This document shows positions 42,312 to 50,266 of a stretch of 64,000 nucleotides of DNA, one piece after another; position 1 is the stretch's first letter, and every line of letters starts with the position of its first letter. Made by a program: the position numbers and the translations under genes. Location of the stretch: assembly GCA_016871315.1 (NCBI GenBank), contig VFZE01000012.1, forward strand, positions 1 through 64,000, in the 5' to 3' direction. Source of the DNA: Acidimicrobiia bacterium (GTDB lineage Bacteria > Acidobacteriota > Terriglobia > Bryobacterales > Bryobacteraceae). Below the pieces are notes generated by a model that ran no database searches, was not told the DNA's origin, and saw only the letters and a program-made list of their open reading frames with translations.

Positions 42312-43505
42312 ATGATGACCAGACGAAACCTGATTACGGTTGCGGCCGGCGCTTCCTGGCTTGGGGCGGCCGAACTGGAGCGACGCATCGCGAAGCGGGA
42401 CTTCCGGGGGCTTACCAAGGAGGATCTGCCGACGCCATCGATGATTCTCGACCTCGAGCTGTTCGAGGCGAACCTGGCGAAGATGGCCGCGCACTCGCGC
42501 TCTTCCGGGCTGGCCCTGCGCGGGCACGTCAAAATTCACAAGTCGCCCGAGATCGCCAAGCGGCAAATCGCGCAGGGCGGCCTCGGCGTCTGCTGCGCCA
42601 CCATCGCCGAGTGCGAACTGATGGTGAATGCCGCCATCAAAGGCGTGCTGTTCACCTGCCAGCCGACAGGGAAGCAGAAGATCGAACGCTCCGTCGCGCT
42701 GGCGAAAAGGGATTCGAGCTTTGCTTGCGTTGTGGACGATGCCATCGTCGCGAAGCAGTTGCAGGAGGCCTCCGCCGCGGCCGGCACGCGGCTGAACCTC
42801 TGCGTGGACGTGTTCGCCGGGCTGACACGGCAGGGCTGCTCCCCGGGCGTGACAGCCCTCGCCATTGCGCAACAGATCGACAAGTCGAAGAATTTGAAAC
42901 TGGCCGGTTTGATGGCCTATTCCGGCGACGCTTCTCATACCAAGACGTTTGAGGCGAGGAAGAAGAAGTCGATGAATGATCTGGCGGGAATGCTGGAAAC
43001 GGCGGAGTTGTGCAAGAAAAGCGGGCTTGAGGTGGCGATCCGCACAGGCGGCAGCACCGGCACCTACAACATCGACGTGGGTTCGTTGACGGAGCTCCAG
43101 GCGGGTTCGTTCGTCTTCATGGACACCGCCTACATGAAGATTGGCGGAAAAGGAAATGATCAGGCTTACGAGGATTTCCGTCCGGCGCTGACGGTGATGA
43201 CCACCGTGATCAGCAAGACGCGGCCGGGGATGTGCTCCATCGACGCCGGCAACAAGGCGACGCTGCGGCCCACCGATCAGGTGAAGGGGCGGCCGGAGGT
43301 GAAGGTGGAAAACCAGGGCGCCGAGTACGGCATGCTGCTTTGGCGGGAAGGGGATCGCGACTACCAGGTGGGCGAGAGAGTGGAGCTGTACCCGAGCAAT
43401 CTCGACACTTCGACGAATGTTTTTGACCGTTATTATGTGGCGCGCGGCGATAGCATTGTGGATGTGTGGCCGATCATGGGCCGTTCCGGCGCGGCACAAC
43501 GTTAG
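42312..43505 (+). CDS. DSD1-family PLP enzyme (D-threonine aldolase / D-serine dehydratase-like)
   Basis: The ATG at 42312 (next ATG at 42315) gives about 397 residues with a Tat-like N terminus (MMTRRNLITVAAGASWLG). The alanine-racemase-type barrel shows TPSMILDLELFEANLAKM and LRGHVKIHKSPEIA, where the lysine in HVKIHK is the PLP lysine of this fold type III family. C-terminal zinc-site text (Asp/His region) is partly replaced: VFDRYYVARGDSIVDVW ends the protein where many members have H and C ligands. Substrate is probably a D-3-hydroxyamino acid. A TACAAT element lies 11 bases upstream. First gene of an operon with the esterase (20-base gap) and the ABC ATPase. Confidence 0.88.
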   Translation: MMTRRNLITVAAGASWLGAAELERRIAKRDFRGLTKEDLPTPSMILDLELFEANLAKMAAHSRSSGLALRGHVKIHKSPEIAKRQIAQGGLGVCCATIAECELMVNAAIKGVLFTCQPTGKQKIERSVALAKRDSSFACVVDDAIVAKQLQEASAAAGTRLNLCVDVFAGLTRQGCSPGVTALAIAQQIDKSKNLKLAGLMAYSGDASHTKTFEARKKKSMNDLAGMLETAELCKKSGLEVAIRTGGSTGTYNIDVGSLTELQAGSFVFMDTAYMKIGGKGNDQAYEDFRPALTVMTTVISKTRPGMCSIDAGNKATLRPTDQVKGRPEVKVENQGAEYGMLLWREGDRDYQVGERVELYPSNLDTSTNVFDRYYVARGDSIVDVWPIMGRSGAAQR

Positions 43506-43525
43506 TCCGTGGTAGGCTCACAGGG

Positions 43526-44746
43526 ATGCGAGTACTGTTTCTGCTTGCGCCTGCTTTGTGTATGGCGCAGACGGCTTCCATTCAAGAGCTGACCCGGCAG
43601 GCCAAGTCGAACCCGGCGGCCCTGATCCAGAGCCTGGGCGCGGCGGCGCTGAAGAAGGGAACTGCCTGGGCCGGGCACGGACCCGACTTCCTGTTCGCGG
43701 TGGAGTCGGTGAAGACGCCCACGCTCCTCATGAATGACGGACCGGGTCCGCGCATGCGCAAGGGAGGCGGCGCAAACCTCTGGTACGCGACGGCGAAACT
43801 CGAAACCGGGCGGACCCACAACTTCCACTACATGGTGGACGGCAAACCGTTCGGCGGCGCGAACGACGTGCCTGCTTTCGGGCCCGATTCCTATGAAAAG
43901 CCCGGCGTGCCCCAGGGCAAACTCGATGGCAAACATGTCCATACCAGCCAGATCTACCCGGGCATGCAGAGCGACTACTGGGTGTGGGCTCCCGCCCAAT
44001 ATCAGCCCGGTACGCCGGCGGCAGTGATGGTGTGGCAGGACGGGGAAGTACTGGTCGCGCGCGAGCGCAGCCGGGCGCAGATCGTATTCGAAAACCTAAC
44101 TCATGAGAAGAAGATACCGGTGATTATTCATGTATTAATTTCACCCGGCTTGGTGGGCCAGCAGCGCATGCGCAGCATCCAGTACGACACCATGGACGAC
44201 CGTTATGCGCGCTTCCTCCGTGATGAGATTCTCACCGAAGTCGGCAAGAAGTACACCCTCCGGCAGGACAGCTACAGCCGCGCCATCGCAGGCGATTCCT
44301 CCGGCGGGATCTGCGCCTTCAACGCCGCCTACACGCATCCGAAGCTGTTCAGCCGGGTGCTGAGCCGCATCGGCAGCTTCACCAGCATTCAATGGAAGCC
44401 GGGGGTGCTCGACGGCGGCAATGTTTATCCGTTCAAGATCCGCAAGGACACCAGGAAGAACATCCGCGTGTGGCTCCAGGACGGGGCAGGGGACTTGGAG
44501 AACGCGCACGGTAGCTGGCCCGCGCAGAACGTCGCGATGGCCAATTCGCTGAAGATGAAGGAGTATGACTTCCGCTTCAGCTGGGGCAACGGCACGCATT
44601 CACGCAACGGCGGCCATGCCGAGTTGGCCGAGGAGATGATCTGGCTCTGGCGGGATTACGACCCTTCAAAGACCAGCCAGGAGTTCCTCATCGACCCTGC
44701 GGAGAAAGAAAAACCGTACTTCCGCATCAAGGCCCTGAACCGGTAG
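43526..44746 (+). CDS. Secreted esterase, enterochelin-esterase-like
   Basis: ATG at 43526 with GGTAGG upstream opens a signal peptide (VLFLLAPALCMAQ); 406 residues. An N-terminal Ig/CBM48-like domain (FLFAVESVKTPTLLM, THNFHYMVDGKPFGG) precedes the alpha/beta hydrolase domain, which matches Fes/D-family esterases: YWVWAPAQYQPGTPAAVMVW, nucleophile in AGDSSGGICAF and a histidine in WGNGTHSRNGGH. Such enzymes split esters of siderophores, feruloyl or acetyl groups. Located between a D-amino-acid enzyme and an ABC ATPase in one operon, its role is unclear. Confidence 0.85.
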   Translation: MRVLFLLAPALCMAQTASIQELTRQAKSNPAALIQSLGAAALKKGTAWAGHGPDFLFAVESVKTPTLLMNDGPGPRMRKGGGANLWYATAKLETGRTHNFHYMVDGKPFGGANDVPAFGPDSYEKPGVPQGKLDGKHVHTSQIYPGMQSDYWVWAPAQYQPGTPAAVMVWQDGEVLVARERSRAQIVFENLTHEKKIPVIIHVLISPGLVGQQRMRSIQYDTMDDRYARFLRDEILTEVGKKYTLRQDSYSRAIAGDSSGGICAFNAAYTHPKLFSRVLSRIGSFTSIQWKPGVLDGGNVYPFKIRKDTRKNIRVWLQDGAGDLENAHGSWPAQNVAMANSLKMKEYDFRFSWGNGTHSRNGGHAELAEEMIWLWRDYDPSKTSQEFLIDPAEKEKPYFRIKALNR

Positions 44747-44756
44747 CCGCGCGCCG

Positions 44757-45536
44757 ATGATTCCACTGATCGAATACCATAACGTCACCGTTGTGCGAAA
44801 ACAGCGGGCGGTGCTGGACGGGCTCAGCTTCCAGATCGGACTTGGTGAGCATGTCGCTATCCTGGGTCCCAATGGCAGCGGCAAATCGTCGCTCGTCAAG
44901 ACCATCACGCGGGAGCTTTACCCGGATCCGAACAAGCCTGACTCGTGGCTCAAGATCATGGGCAAGGAGCGCTGGAACATCTTCGACCTGCGGCCCCTGT
45001 TGGGCGTGGTGAGTTATGACTGGGTGGAGATCTGCCGGCGAGAGTATTCAAGCTATGAGACCGTGCTGAGCGGCTTCTTCGGCAGCGTCGGGGTGTGGAA
45101 AAACCACCATCTCACTCAGGAAATGGAGCGCAAGGCGCGCGAGGTGATGGAGCGTTTGGAACTGTGGCACCTGGCCGCGCGCCCGACCGAGGAACTGAGC
45201 ACCGGCGAATCGCGCCGGGTGCTGATCGCCCGGGCGCTGGTGCATGATCCCAAGGCGCTGATCTTCGACGAGCCTACCAATAGCCTCGACATGCACGCCT
45301 GCCGCGAGCTGCGCGAGATCCTCCGCCGCATCGCGGCGCAAGGCACCGGGATCGTGCTTGTGACGCATCATTTACCTGATATAGTCCCTGAGATTGAGCG
45401 CGTTATCTTATTGAAGGATGGGAAGGTATTCGCTCACGGTTCGACTCCTGAGATGCTGACCGAGGCGCGGTTGAGGGGTGTGTTTGGAGAGGGGATCGAG
45501 GTGATGCGTAAGGACGGCTATTATCACGGGTGGTAG
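44757..45536 (+). CDS. ABC transporter ATP-binding protein
   Basis: The 259-residue single-domain ATPase has Walker A GPNGSGKS (residues 37-44), signature LSTGESRRVLIARAL, Walker B ALIFDEPTNS and the H-loop VTHHLPDI. The spacing between Walker A and signature, with an inserted TRELYPDPNKPDSWLKI stretch, resembles ModF/PhotoRep-like cytosolic ATPases. No permease or binding protein is adjacent, so it may be soluble or pair with a remote permease. It follows the esterase by ten bases and is probably cotranscribed. Confidence 0.9.
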   Translation: MIPLIEYHNVTVVRKQRAVLDGLSFQIGLGEHVAILGPNGSGKSSLVKTITRELYPDPNKPDSWLKIMGKERWNIFDLRPLLGVVSYDWVEICRREYSSYETVLSGFFGSVGVWKNHHLTQEMERKAREVMERLELWHLAARPTEELSTGESRRVLIARALVHDPKALIFDEPTNSLDMHACRELREILRRIAAQGTGIVLVTHHLPDIVPEIERVILLKDGKVFAHGSTPEMLTEARLRGVFGEGIEVMRKDGYYHGW

Positions 45537-45695
45537 AGGCGAGCAGATTTATTTACATAATACATATTATCGGAAGTTGCAGAACGGTAGGGGGAACAGT
45601 TGCAGCGGCCGCGCTCCTTGCTTACGGGCGCTGCGGGCGTCCGGCGTGTGGTTATGCTGCGCTCTTCGGGGCGTTGTACACTGGGAGCGGAGACG

Positions 45696-45962
45696 ATGAG
45701 CACCAAGAACAACGGCCGGCCTGTTACACGAGCTCAGCTTCACGCCGAGCTTCAGGCCTTGGAGGATGGCGTAAAGCGGGAGATGCGTGATATGGAAGAC
45801 CGCCTCGTCGAAAAAATGCGGGACATGCAGACGGAGGTGCTCCGCGCATTTCATAGCTGGGGGCGGCCGGTGGAGATCAAACTCCGGCGCCTGCCGGAGC
45901 TCGACGAGCGTATTGGTCTGCTGGAGGAACGTATCAGCCGCCTGGAGCGAGGGGACCCATAG
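45696..45962 (+). CDS. Small coiled-coil protein
   Basis: ATG at 45696 (88 residues) opens into a mostly charged helix: RAQLHAELQALEDGVKREMR, DMEDRLVEKMRDMQTEVL and a second coil, PELDERIGLLEERISRLER. No family is recognised. The bases TGTACACTG lie about 13 bases upstream and occur again before the coiled-coil gene at 47512, a possible shared -10 (TACACT). Its stop (TAG 45960-45962) overlaps the reading frame of the phosphatase. Confidence 0.65.
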   Translation: MSTKNNGRPVTRAQLHAELQALEDGVKREMRDMEDRLVEKMRDMQTEVLRAFHSWGRPVEIKLRRLPELDERIGLLEERISRLERGDP

Positions 45963-46729
45963 CCGGTCTGGTAACTCATCCCTTTGCGAAGCTGTCCAAT
46001 TTTCGCGACGCGGGCGGATTAACCACGCGTGACGGGCGTACAATCAGTACCGGACTGCTGTTCCGCTCCGACGAGCTGACGCGCATGAGCGGCGAGGACG
46101 TCGCCAAGTTGCGGGATCTCGGCATCCGGGTTATCTGCGACCTGCGCTCGCACGAGGAAAGCCGCAAGCGCCAGCCTCGGGGCCTTTCCATCCGGCTGGT
46201 CAACATCCCCCTCCATGAGCAGCACGCAGGGGGGCTCAAGGACCTGTACCGGTTCCTGTTCCGCGAAACAGGCGAGGCAAGATTCCGTGAGTTTCTGCGG
46301 GGCTACTATCACCACATTGCCTTCGAGCAAACCGCGCGCATCGGAGAAGTCGTGAGGCTCATTTCCGAAGAATGCAACCTACCTGCCCTGATCCACTGCC
46401 GCGCCGGAAAGGATCGCACCGGCCTCGTCGCCGCCCTGATCCAACTCGTGCTCGGCGTTTCCTACGAAGACGTGCGGGCCGGCTATCTGCGGTCGAACGA
46501 CTATTTCGAGCCACGGCTAAACAAGTTTATCCGCGTGGTGCGCGCGGTGACATTCCGCCAGGTTCCTGAACGGCGCATCCGCATGATTCTCATGGCGCAC
46601 GCCGAGTATCTGGATGAAGTGTATGAAGGCATCCTCGGCAGGTACGGCTCGGTGGAGGAGTACATACAGAACGGATGTGGAATCGACGCCCTTATCTTGG
46701 AGCGGCTGCGCCGGCTGCTGCTCGCCTGA
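45959..46729 (+). CDS. Tyrosine/dual-specificity protein phosphatase without a normal start codon
   Basis: The catalytic loop IHCRAGKDRTGL has the C-x5-R signature, and the N-terminal text just upstream of the first ATG (46085) is plainly part of the family: KLSNFRDAGGL and LLFRSDELTRMS, which form the substrate-side core. That conserved part runs back to about 45975 with no ATG, GTG or TTG in frame. The only candidates are ATA at 45959, placed behind AGGGG and overlapping the upstream stop, or CTG at 45968. About 256 residues from 45959. It should dephosphorylate phosphotyrosine or inositide-like substrates (PF13350). The last part adds a helical tail (YGSVEEYIQNGCGIDALI). Confidence 0.8.
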   Translation: MAGLVTHPFAKLSNFRDAGGLTTRDGRTISTGLLFRSDELTRMSGEDVAKLRDLGIRVICDLRSHEESRKRQPRGLSIRLVNIPLHEQHAGGLKDLYRFLFRETGEARFREFLRGYYHHIAFEQTARIGEVVRLISEECNLPALIHCRAGKDRTGLVAALIQLVLGVSYEDVRAGYLRSNDYFEPRLNKFIRVVRAVTFRQVPERRIRMILMAHAEYLDEVYEGILGRYGSVEEYIQNGCGIDALILERLRRLLLA

Positions 46730-46744
46730 ACTAAGATAGAACAC

Positions 46745-47152
46745 ATGCTTGGAGTCAACCCCTACATCGCATATAAAGGTAATTGCCGTGAAGCCATGGA
46801 GTTCTACAAGAGCGCGCTGGGCGCCGAGATTGTGTTCACCCACACCGTGGGAGAGTCTCCAATGACCGACATGGGTCCGCCGGACAACATCATGCATGCC
46901 ACGGTGAAGGTGGGTGAGTCGACGATCATGATGTGCGACGATCCCAGTCCTCAGCCGGCGGCAACAGGAGGCAACATCAGTCTCGCCATCGGGCTGAACG
47001 ATCCCGCCCGCGCCAGGCAGCTGTTTGACAACCTGGCCAAGGGCGGCACGGTCGTCATGCCGATGGACAAGACCTATTGGGCGGAGGCATTCGGGATCGT
47101 GAAGGACAAGTTCGGTGTGCAGTGGATGGTCAACTGCGACGCGCCGAAGTAA
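46745..47152 (+). CDS. PhnB/YjdN-like VOC protein
   Basis: The 135-residue protein is a VOC fold of the PhnB type: VNPYIAYKGNCREAMEFYKS, GDSPMTDMG-like text (VGESPMTDMGPPDNIMHATV) and the C-terminal FGIVKDKFGVQWMVN. It lacks some of the classical glyoxalase metal ligands, as usual for PhnB-like proteins whose function is unknown. ATG has AAGATAGAACAC just upstream, so the leader may be very short. It follows the phosphatase by 15 bases. Confidence 0.9.
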   Translation: MLGVNPYIAYKGNCREAMEFYKSALGAEIVFTHTVGESPMTDMGPPDNIMHATVKVGESTIMMCDDPSPQPAATGGNISLAIGLNDPARARQLFDNLAKGGTVVMPMDKTYWAEAFGIVKDKFGVQWMVNCDAPK

Positions 47153-47511
47153 ATCGGGCACCATTGCACGGTTCGGGGCCGGCTGACGTCAACTACTGGC
47201 ATGAAGGGCACAAGCTGCTGGATCTCGATTGCCTTCGCCTTTTCGTGGATCCATGCCATTAGGTGGCGCCGGGGCAGCAGGCAGCCAAAATACCCACCGG
47301 ATTCCTGCCGGTCATCCATTCCAGGCAGGTTAGTTCGACCGCCGTTATCGCGCTGGGTCCATCCGTAATGATCGCCGGTATAGACGACCCTGCAAGCGGC
47401 AACCGGCTCGAAATCCTGGTGTCGGCGGAGCGGTTTGCGGCTTCCGCGGACCCACGGTAACCGGATCCGCGTCTTGAAATGCCTTGGACACGGTGTACAC
47501 TGAAGTCAGGC
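47153..47511. other. Gap without a convincing gene
   Basis: Short open frames on both strands (plus 47263-47460, minus 47074-47319) lack ribosome sites, family resemblance or conserved motifs. A TACACT element at the right end belongs to the coiled-coil gene at 47512. Nothing else is recognised. Confidence 0.4.
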
Positions 47512-47841
47512 ATGCCTGAGACACCGGAGACTTGGGAACACCGGCTGGACCGCATTGAGCGCAGCATCGATCATTTGGTCCAGCTTGCGGCCCGCCACGA
47601 TGAGCAAATCGCCGGCCTTAAGGATGTTGCTGATCGCACGCTCAAACTGGTCCAAGGACTGACCCAAGTGTCGGCGCGCCACGAACAAGAAATCGCGAAC
47701 ATGAACAGGAAGGTTGCCGAGGCGTCGGAGGCGGCACGGGAGGCGGCCGCCGCAGGCAAGCATACCGAGGAGAAACTGAACGCATTGCTGGGGTACGTTT
47801 CCGGCTGGAGGCAGCCTCCCCCGGAACCTCCCAAACAATAG
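47512..47841 (+). CDS. Small coiled-coil protein
   Basis: ATG at 47512 gives 109 residues forming a long helix with heptads: ETWEHRLDRIERSIDHLVQL, DEQIAGLKDVADRTLKLVQG, HEQEIANMNRKVAEASEA, then a Pro-rich end. No family is assigned. GTGTACACTG lies about 11 bases upstream of the ATG, as before the coiled-coil gene at 45696, so the two may share a promoter type and be weak paralogues. The MutS-like gene follows after four bases, suggesting that the pair works together at the membrane, though this is only an inference from spacing. Confidence 0.65.
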   Translation: MPETPETWEHRLDRIERSIDHLVQLAARHDEQIAGLKDVADRTLKLVQGLTQVSARHEQEIANMNRKVAEASEAAREAAAAGKHTEEKLNALLGYVSGWRQPPPEPPKQ

Positions 47842-47845
47842 CTCT

Positions 47846-49666
47846 GTGCCAGAACCAGCAACCGCCGCTCGCTCCGAGTACGAGCAACGCCTGAAGCAGC
47901 GCCGCGAATCGTTCGAGCAAACCGATCAACAGCACCAGACTGCCGGGTACGTGCGGCTCGCGCTGGTGGTTGGCGGACTCGCCGCGATCAGCTCCGGCTT
48001 CGGTTGGTGGGCCGCCATACCTGCGGCGGGATTTCTAGCGATTGGTTTCCGTCTGGAGGCGCTGGCGAACCGGCGCGCCCGGATCGGCCGGGCGATCGCC
48101 TGCTATGAACGCGCGCTGGCGCGGCTGGACGGGAACTGGGCGGGCTGCGGCGAGACCGGGCAGCGGTTCGCCGATGAACATCATATTTATGCGCGCGATC
48201 TGGACCTGTTCGGGGCCGGTTCGCTGTTTCAGTTACTGTGCGCGGCGCGAACACGAATGGGCGAGGAGACGCTTGCGGACTGGTTGAAAGCGCACGCCAC
48301 GCCCGATGCCGTGCGGATGCGGCAGGAGGCGGTAAAGGAGCTGGTTCCTCGTCTCGACCTGCGTGAGCAGCTCGGCGTCGTCGCCGAGGACGCGCGCGCG
48401 GGGCTGCATCCGCGGGCGCTGGCCGACTGGTGTGAGCGGGAGCCGGTGTTGGCGCCGGGCTGGTTCCAGCCGGTGGCATGGCTGCTGTCGGTCGCCGGGG
48501 CCGGGGCGGTGACTTCCCTGCTCCTATACTTTGCGGCGGAGTTCGGCGTCGTTGCGCTTTCTGAGAAGACACTGCTCGCATTGCGGGTCTACTTTCTCGG
48601 CGTGCTGGTGATCTATAGCGGCGTGCTGTGGCGTTTTCACCGCCGAACGGATCGTATTTTGCTCGAAGCGGCGGCGACGGCGCGCGAGCTTCGTCTTCTG
48701 GCCGGCGTGCTCGAACGGCTGGAGCGCGAGACGTTCCACTCGGAAAGACTGGCGGCGCTGCGCAGGGCGCTCGATGCCGAGGGAGCGCCGCCGTCGCGGC
48801 AGATCGCGCAACTGGACCGGTTGATGGTGGTGGCCGGAAACCGCCGGCATGCGCTGGTCGCCATCATTGGGCCGATGCTGCTGTGGGATCTGCACCTGGC
48901 TTACGCGCTGGAGCGCTGGCGGCGGCGGTCGGGCACGGCGATGCGGATGTGGCTGGAGGCAGTGGGGGAAATCGAGGCTCTGGTTTCCTTTGCCGGCTTC
49001 CACTACGAGAACCCTGAGTATGTGTTTGTGGAATTCAGTGGCGAATCACCGTGCTTTGAGGCGGAGCAACTATGCCATCCGCTGATCGCGCAGGGCGCGG
49101 TGGCGAACGATATCAAGCTGGATGCGCAGCTTCGTGTGCTGGTTGTGAGCGGCTCCAACATGTCGGGCAAAAGCACGTGGCTGCGCTCAATCGGCGTGGC
49201 CGTGGCCCTGGCCCAAGCCGGCGCTCCGGTACGTGCAAAGAGGCTGCGCATGTCGCCGGTAGCTGTCGCCGCTTCCATCCAAGTGCACGATTCGTTGCAG
49301 GCCGGGGAATCACGCTTCTACGCCGAGATCACGCGGCTGCGTCAGGTGATGGACACCGCCGCATCGAATCCCCCCGCGCTGTTCCTGATTGATGAGTTTC
49401 TGCACGGAACGAACTCGCATGACCGGCGGATCGGCGCCCAGGCGATCGTGCGTGGGCTGGTGGAGCGCGGCGCCATCGGACTCGTGACGACTCACGACCT
49501 GGCTCTGGCGCAGATCGCCGAATCGCTGGGCGAGCAAGGCGCCAACGTGCACTTTGAGGATCACATGGAGGACGGAAAGATGCAGTTCGACTACCGGCTG
49601 CGCCAGGGCGTGGTTGAGAAAAGCAACGCCATCGCGCTGATGCGCTCAGTGGGGTTGGACGTCTAA
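47846..49666 (+). CDS. Membrane-anchored MutS-family ATPase
   Basis: GTG at 47846 gives 606 residues. Two hydrophobic pairs flank the lever part: residues 35-65 (YVRLALVVGGLAAISSGFGW) and about 210-260 (SVAGAGAVTSLLLYFAAEFG, then LRVYFLGVLVIYSGVLWRF). The C-terminal ATPase has Walker A SGSNMSGKSTWLRSIG, the Q-loop region, Walker B LFLIDEFLHGTNS and TTHDLALA, which are typical of MutS. It lacks the N-terminal mismatch-binding domain with its Phe-x-Glu, so it is not a standard mismatch sensor. Related membrane MutS-like proteins are known in Bacteroidetes and Acidobacteria with unknown roles. It lies four bases after a coiled-coil gene. Confidence 0.88.
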   Translation: MPEPATAARSEYEQRLKQRRESFEQTDQQHQTAGYVRLALVVGGLAAISSGFGWWAAIPAAGFLAIGFRLEALANRRARIGRAIACYERALARLDGNWAGCGETGQRFADEHHIYARDLDLFGAGSLFQLLCAARTRMGEETLADWLKAHATPDAVRMRQEAVKELVPRLDLREQLGVVAEDARAGLHPRALADWCEREPVLAPGWFQPVAWLLSVAGAGAVTSLLLYFAAEFGVVALSEKTLLALRVYFLGVLVIYSGVLWRFHRRTDRILLEAAATARELRLLAGVLERLERETFHSERLAALRRALDAEGAPPSRQIAQLDRLMVVAGNRRHALVAIIGPMLLWDLHLAYALERWRRRSGTAMRMWLEAVGEIEALVSFAGFHYENPEYVFVEFSGESPCFEAEQLCHPLIAQGAVANDIKLDAQLRVLVVSGSNMSGKSTWLRSIGVAVALAQAGAPVRAKRLRMSPVAVAASIQVHDSLQAGESRFYAEITRLRQVMDTAASNPPALFLIDEFLHGTNSHDRRIGAQAIVRGLVERGAIGLVTTHDLALAQIAESLGEQGANVHFEDHMEDGKMQFDYRLRQGVVEKSNAIALMRSVGLDV

Positions 49667-50266
49667 CGCGCGGAGCACTTGTTCGGCCATCGTTGCCGGC
49701 GAAGTTACGTGCACGACGTCGAAGCCGGCGGCGCGGCCGCTGGCCAGTCCGGCTTGGGAGTCCTCAACCACAAGCGCGCGTTGAATGCCGAGACGCTCGG
49801 CGGCAAGCCGATAGGGCTCCGGATCGGGTTTGAGCGCCGTGACGTCATCGCCGCAGACGATGGTCTCAAATCGCGGCCATACCCCCGCGGCTTCCAGCGG
49901 CGGCTCCACTTCCGTACGCCCGCTGGAACTGACCACCGCCAGGCGGTATCCGTTGAGGTTTTTCAGCAGCTTGCGCGTGGAATCCGGCATCGGCACTTCA
50001 GCCAGCATCCGTTCTCTAAACAGTTGTTTTTTGTGTGCGTAACGGCTCCAGATATCATTGAACGCATCAGACTTCCCCGACAAGTCGCACAATCGCTGAA
50101 CCATTGTGCGGTCTGAGACGCCAACGCAGTGGGCCTCATAATCATCCCAGGAAATAGCAAGGCCGAAGGGCGCCAGCACCCGGTTCCAGCACTCAAAATG
50201 GACCGGCTCACTATCGACCAGCACGCCGTCAAAGTCGAAGAGTATAGCCTGGTAGCGGCGCGGCAT
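49646..50266 (-). CDS. HAD-superfamily phosphatase (subfamily IA)
   Basis: The 206-residue protein shows the HAD motifs: FDFDGVLVDSE (Asp11, Asp13), VVSSSGR, KPDPEPY (Lys) and VVEDSQAGLASGRAAG. The cap domain (about residues 20-85) is helical, of the beta-phosphoglucomutase/phosphoglycolate-phosphatase type. The nucleophile Asp, acid Asp and lysine are all present, so it should be active on small sugar phosphates or phosphoglycolate. Its start follows the stop of the M48 protease gene directly (50266/50267), and its end overlaps the MutS-like gene by 21 bases tail to tail. Confidence 0.9.
   Translation of the reverse strand: MPRRYQAILFDFDGVLVDSEPVHFECWNRVLAPFGLAISWDDYEAHCVGVSDRTMVQRLCDLSGKSDAFNDIWSRYAHKKQLFRERMLAEVPMPDSTRKLLKNLNGYRLAVVSSSGRTEVEPPLEAAGVWPRFETIVCGDDVTALKPDPEPYRLAAERLGIQRALVVEDSQAGLASGRAAGFDVVHVTSPATMAEQVLRALDVQPH

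Noticed and set aside
42276-43499. 407-codon minus-strand open frame opposite the DSD1-like enzyme
   Set aside because: His/Arg-rich product typical of antisense reading; the plus strand has a clear PLP-enzyme.
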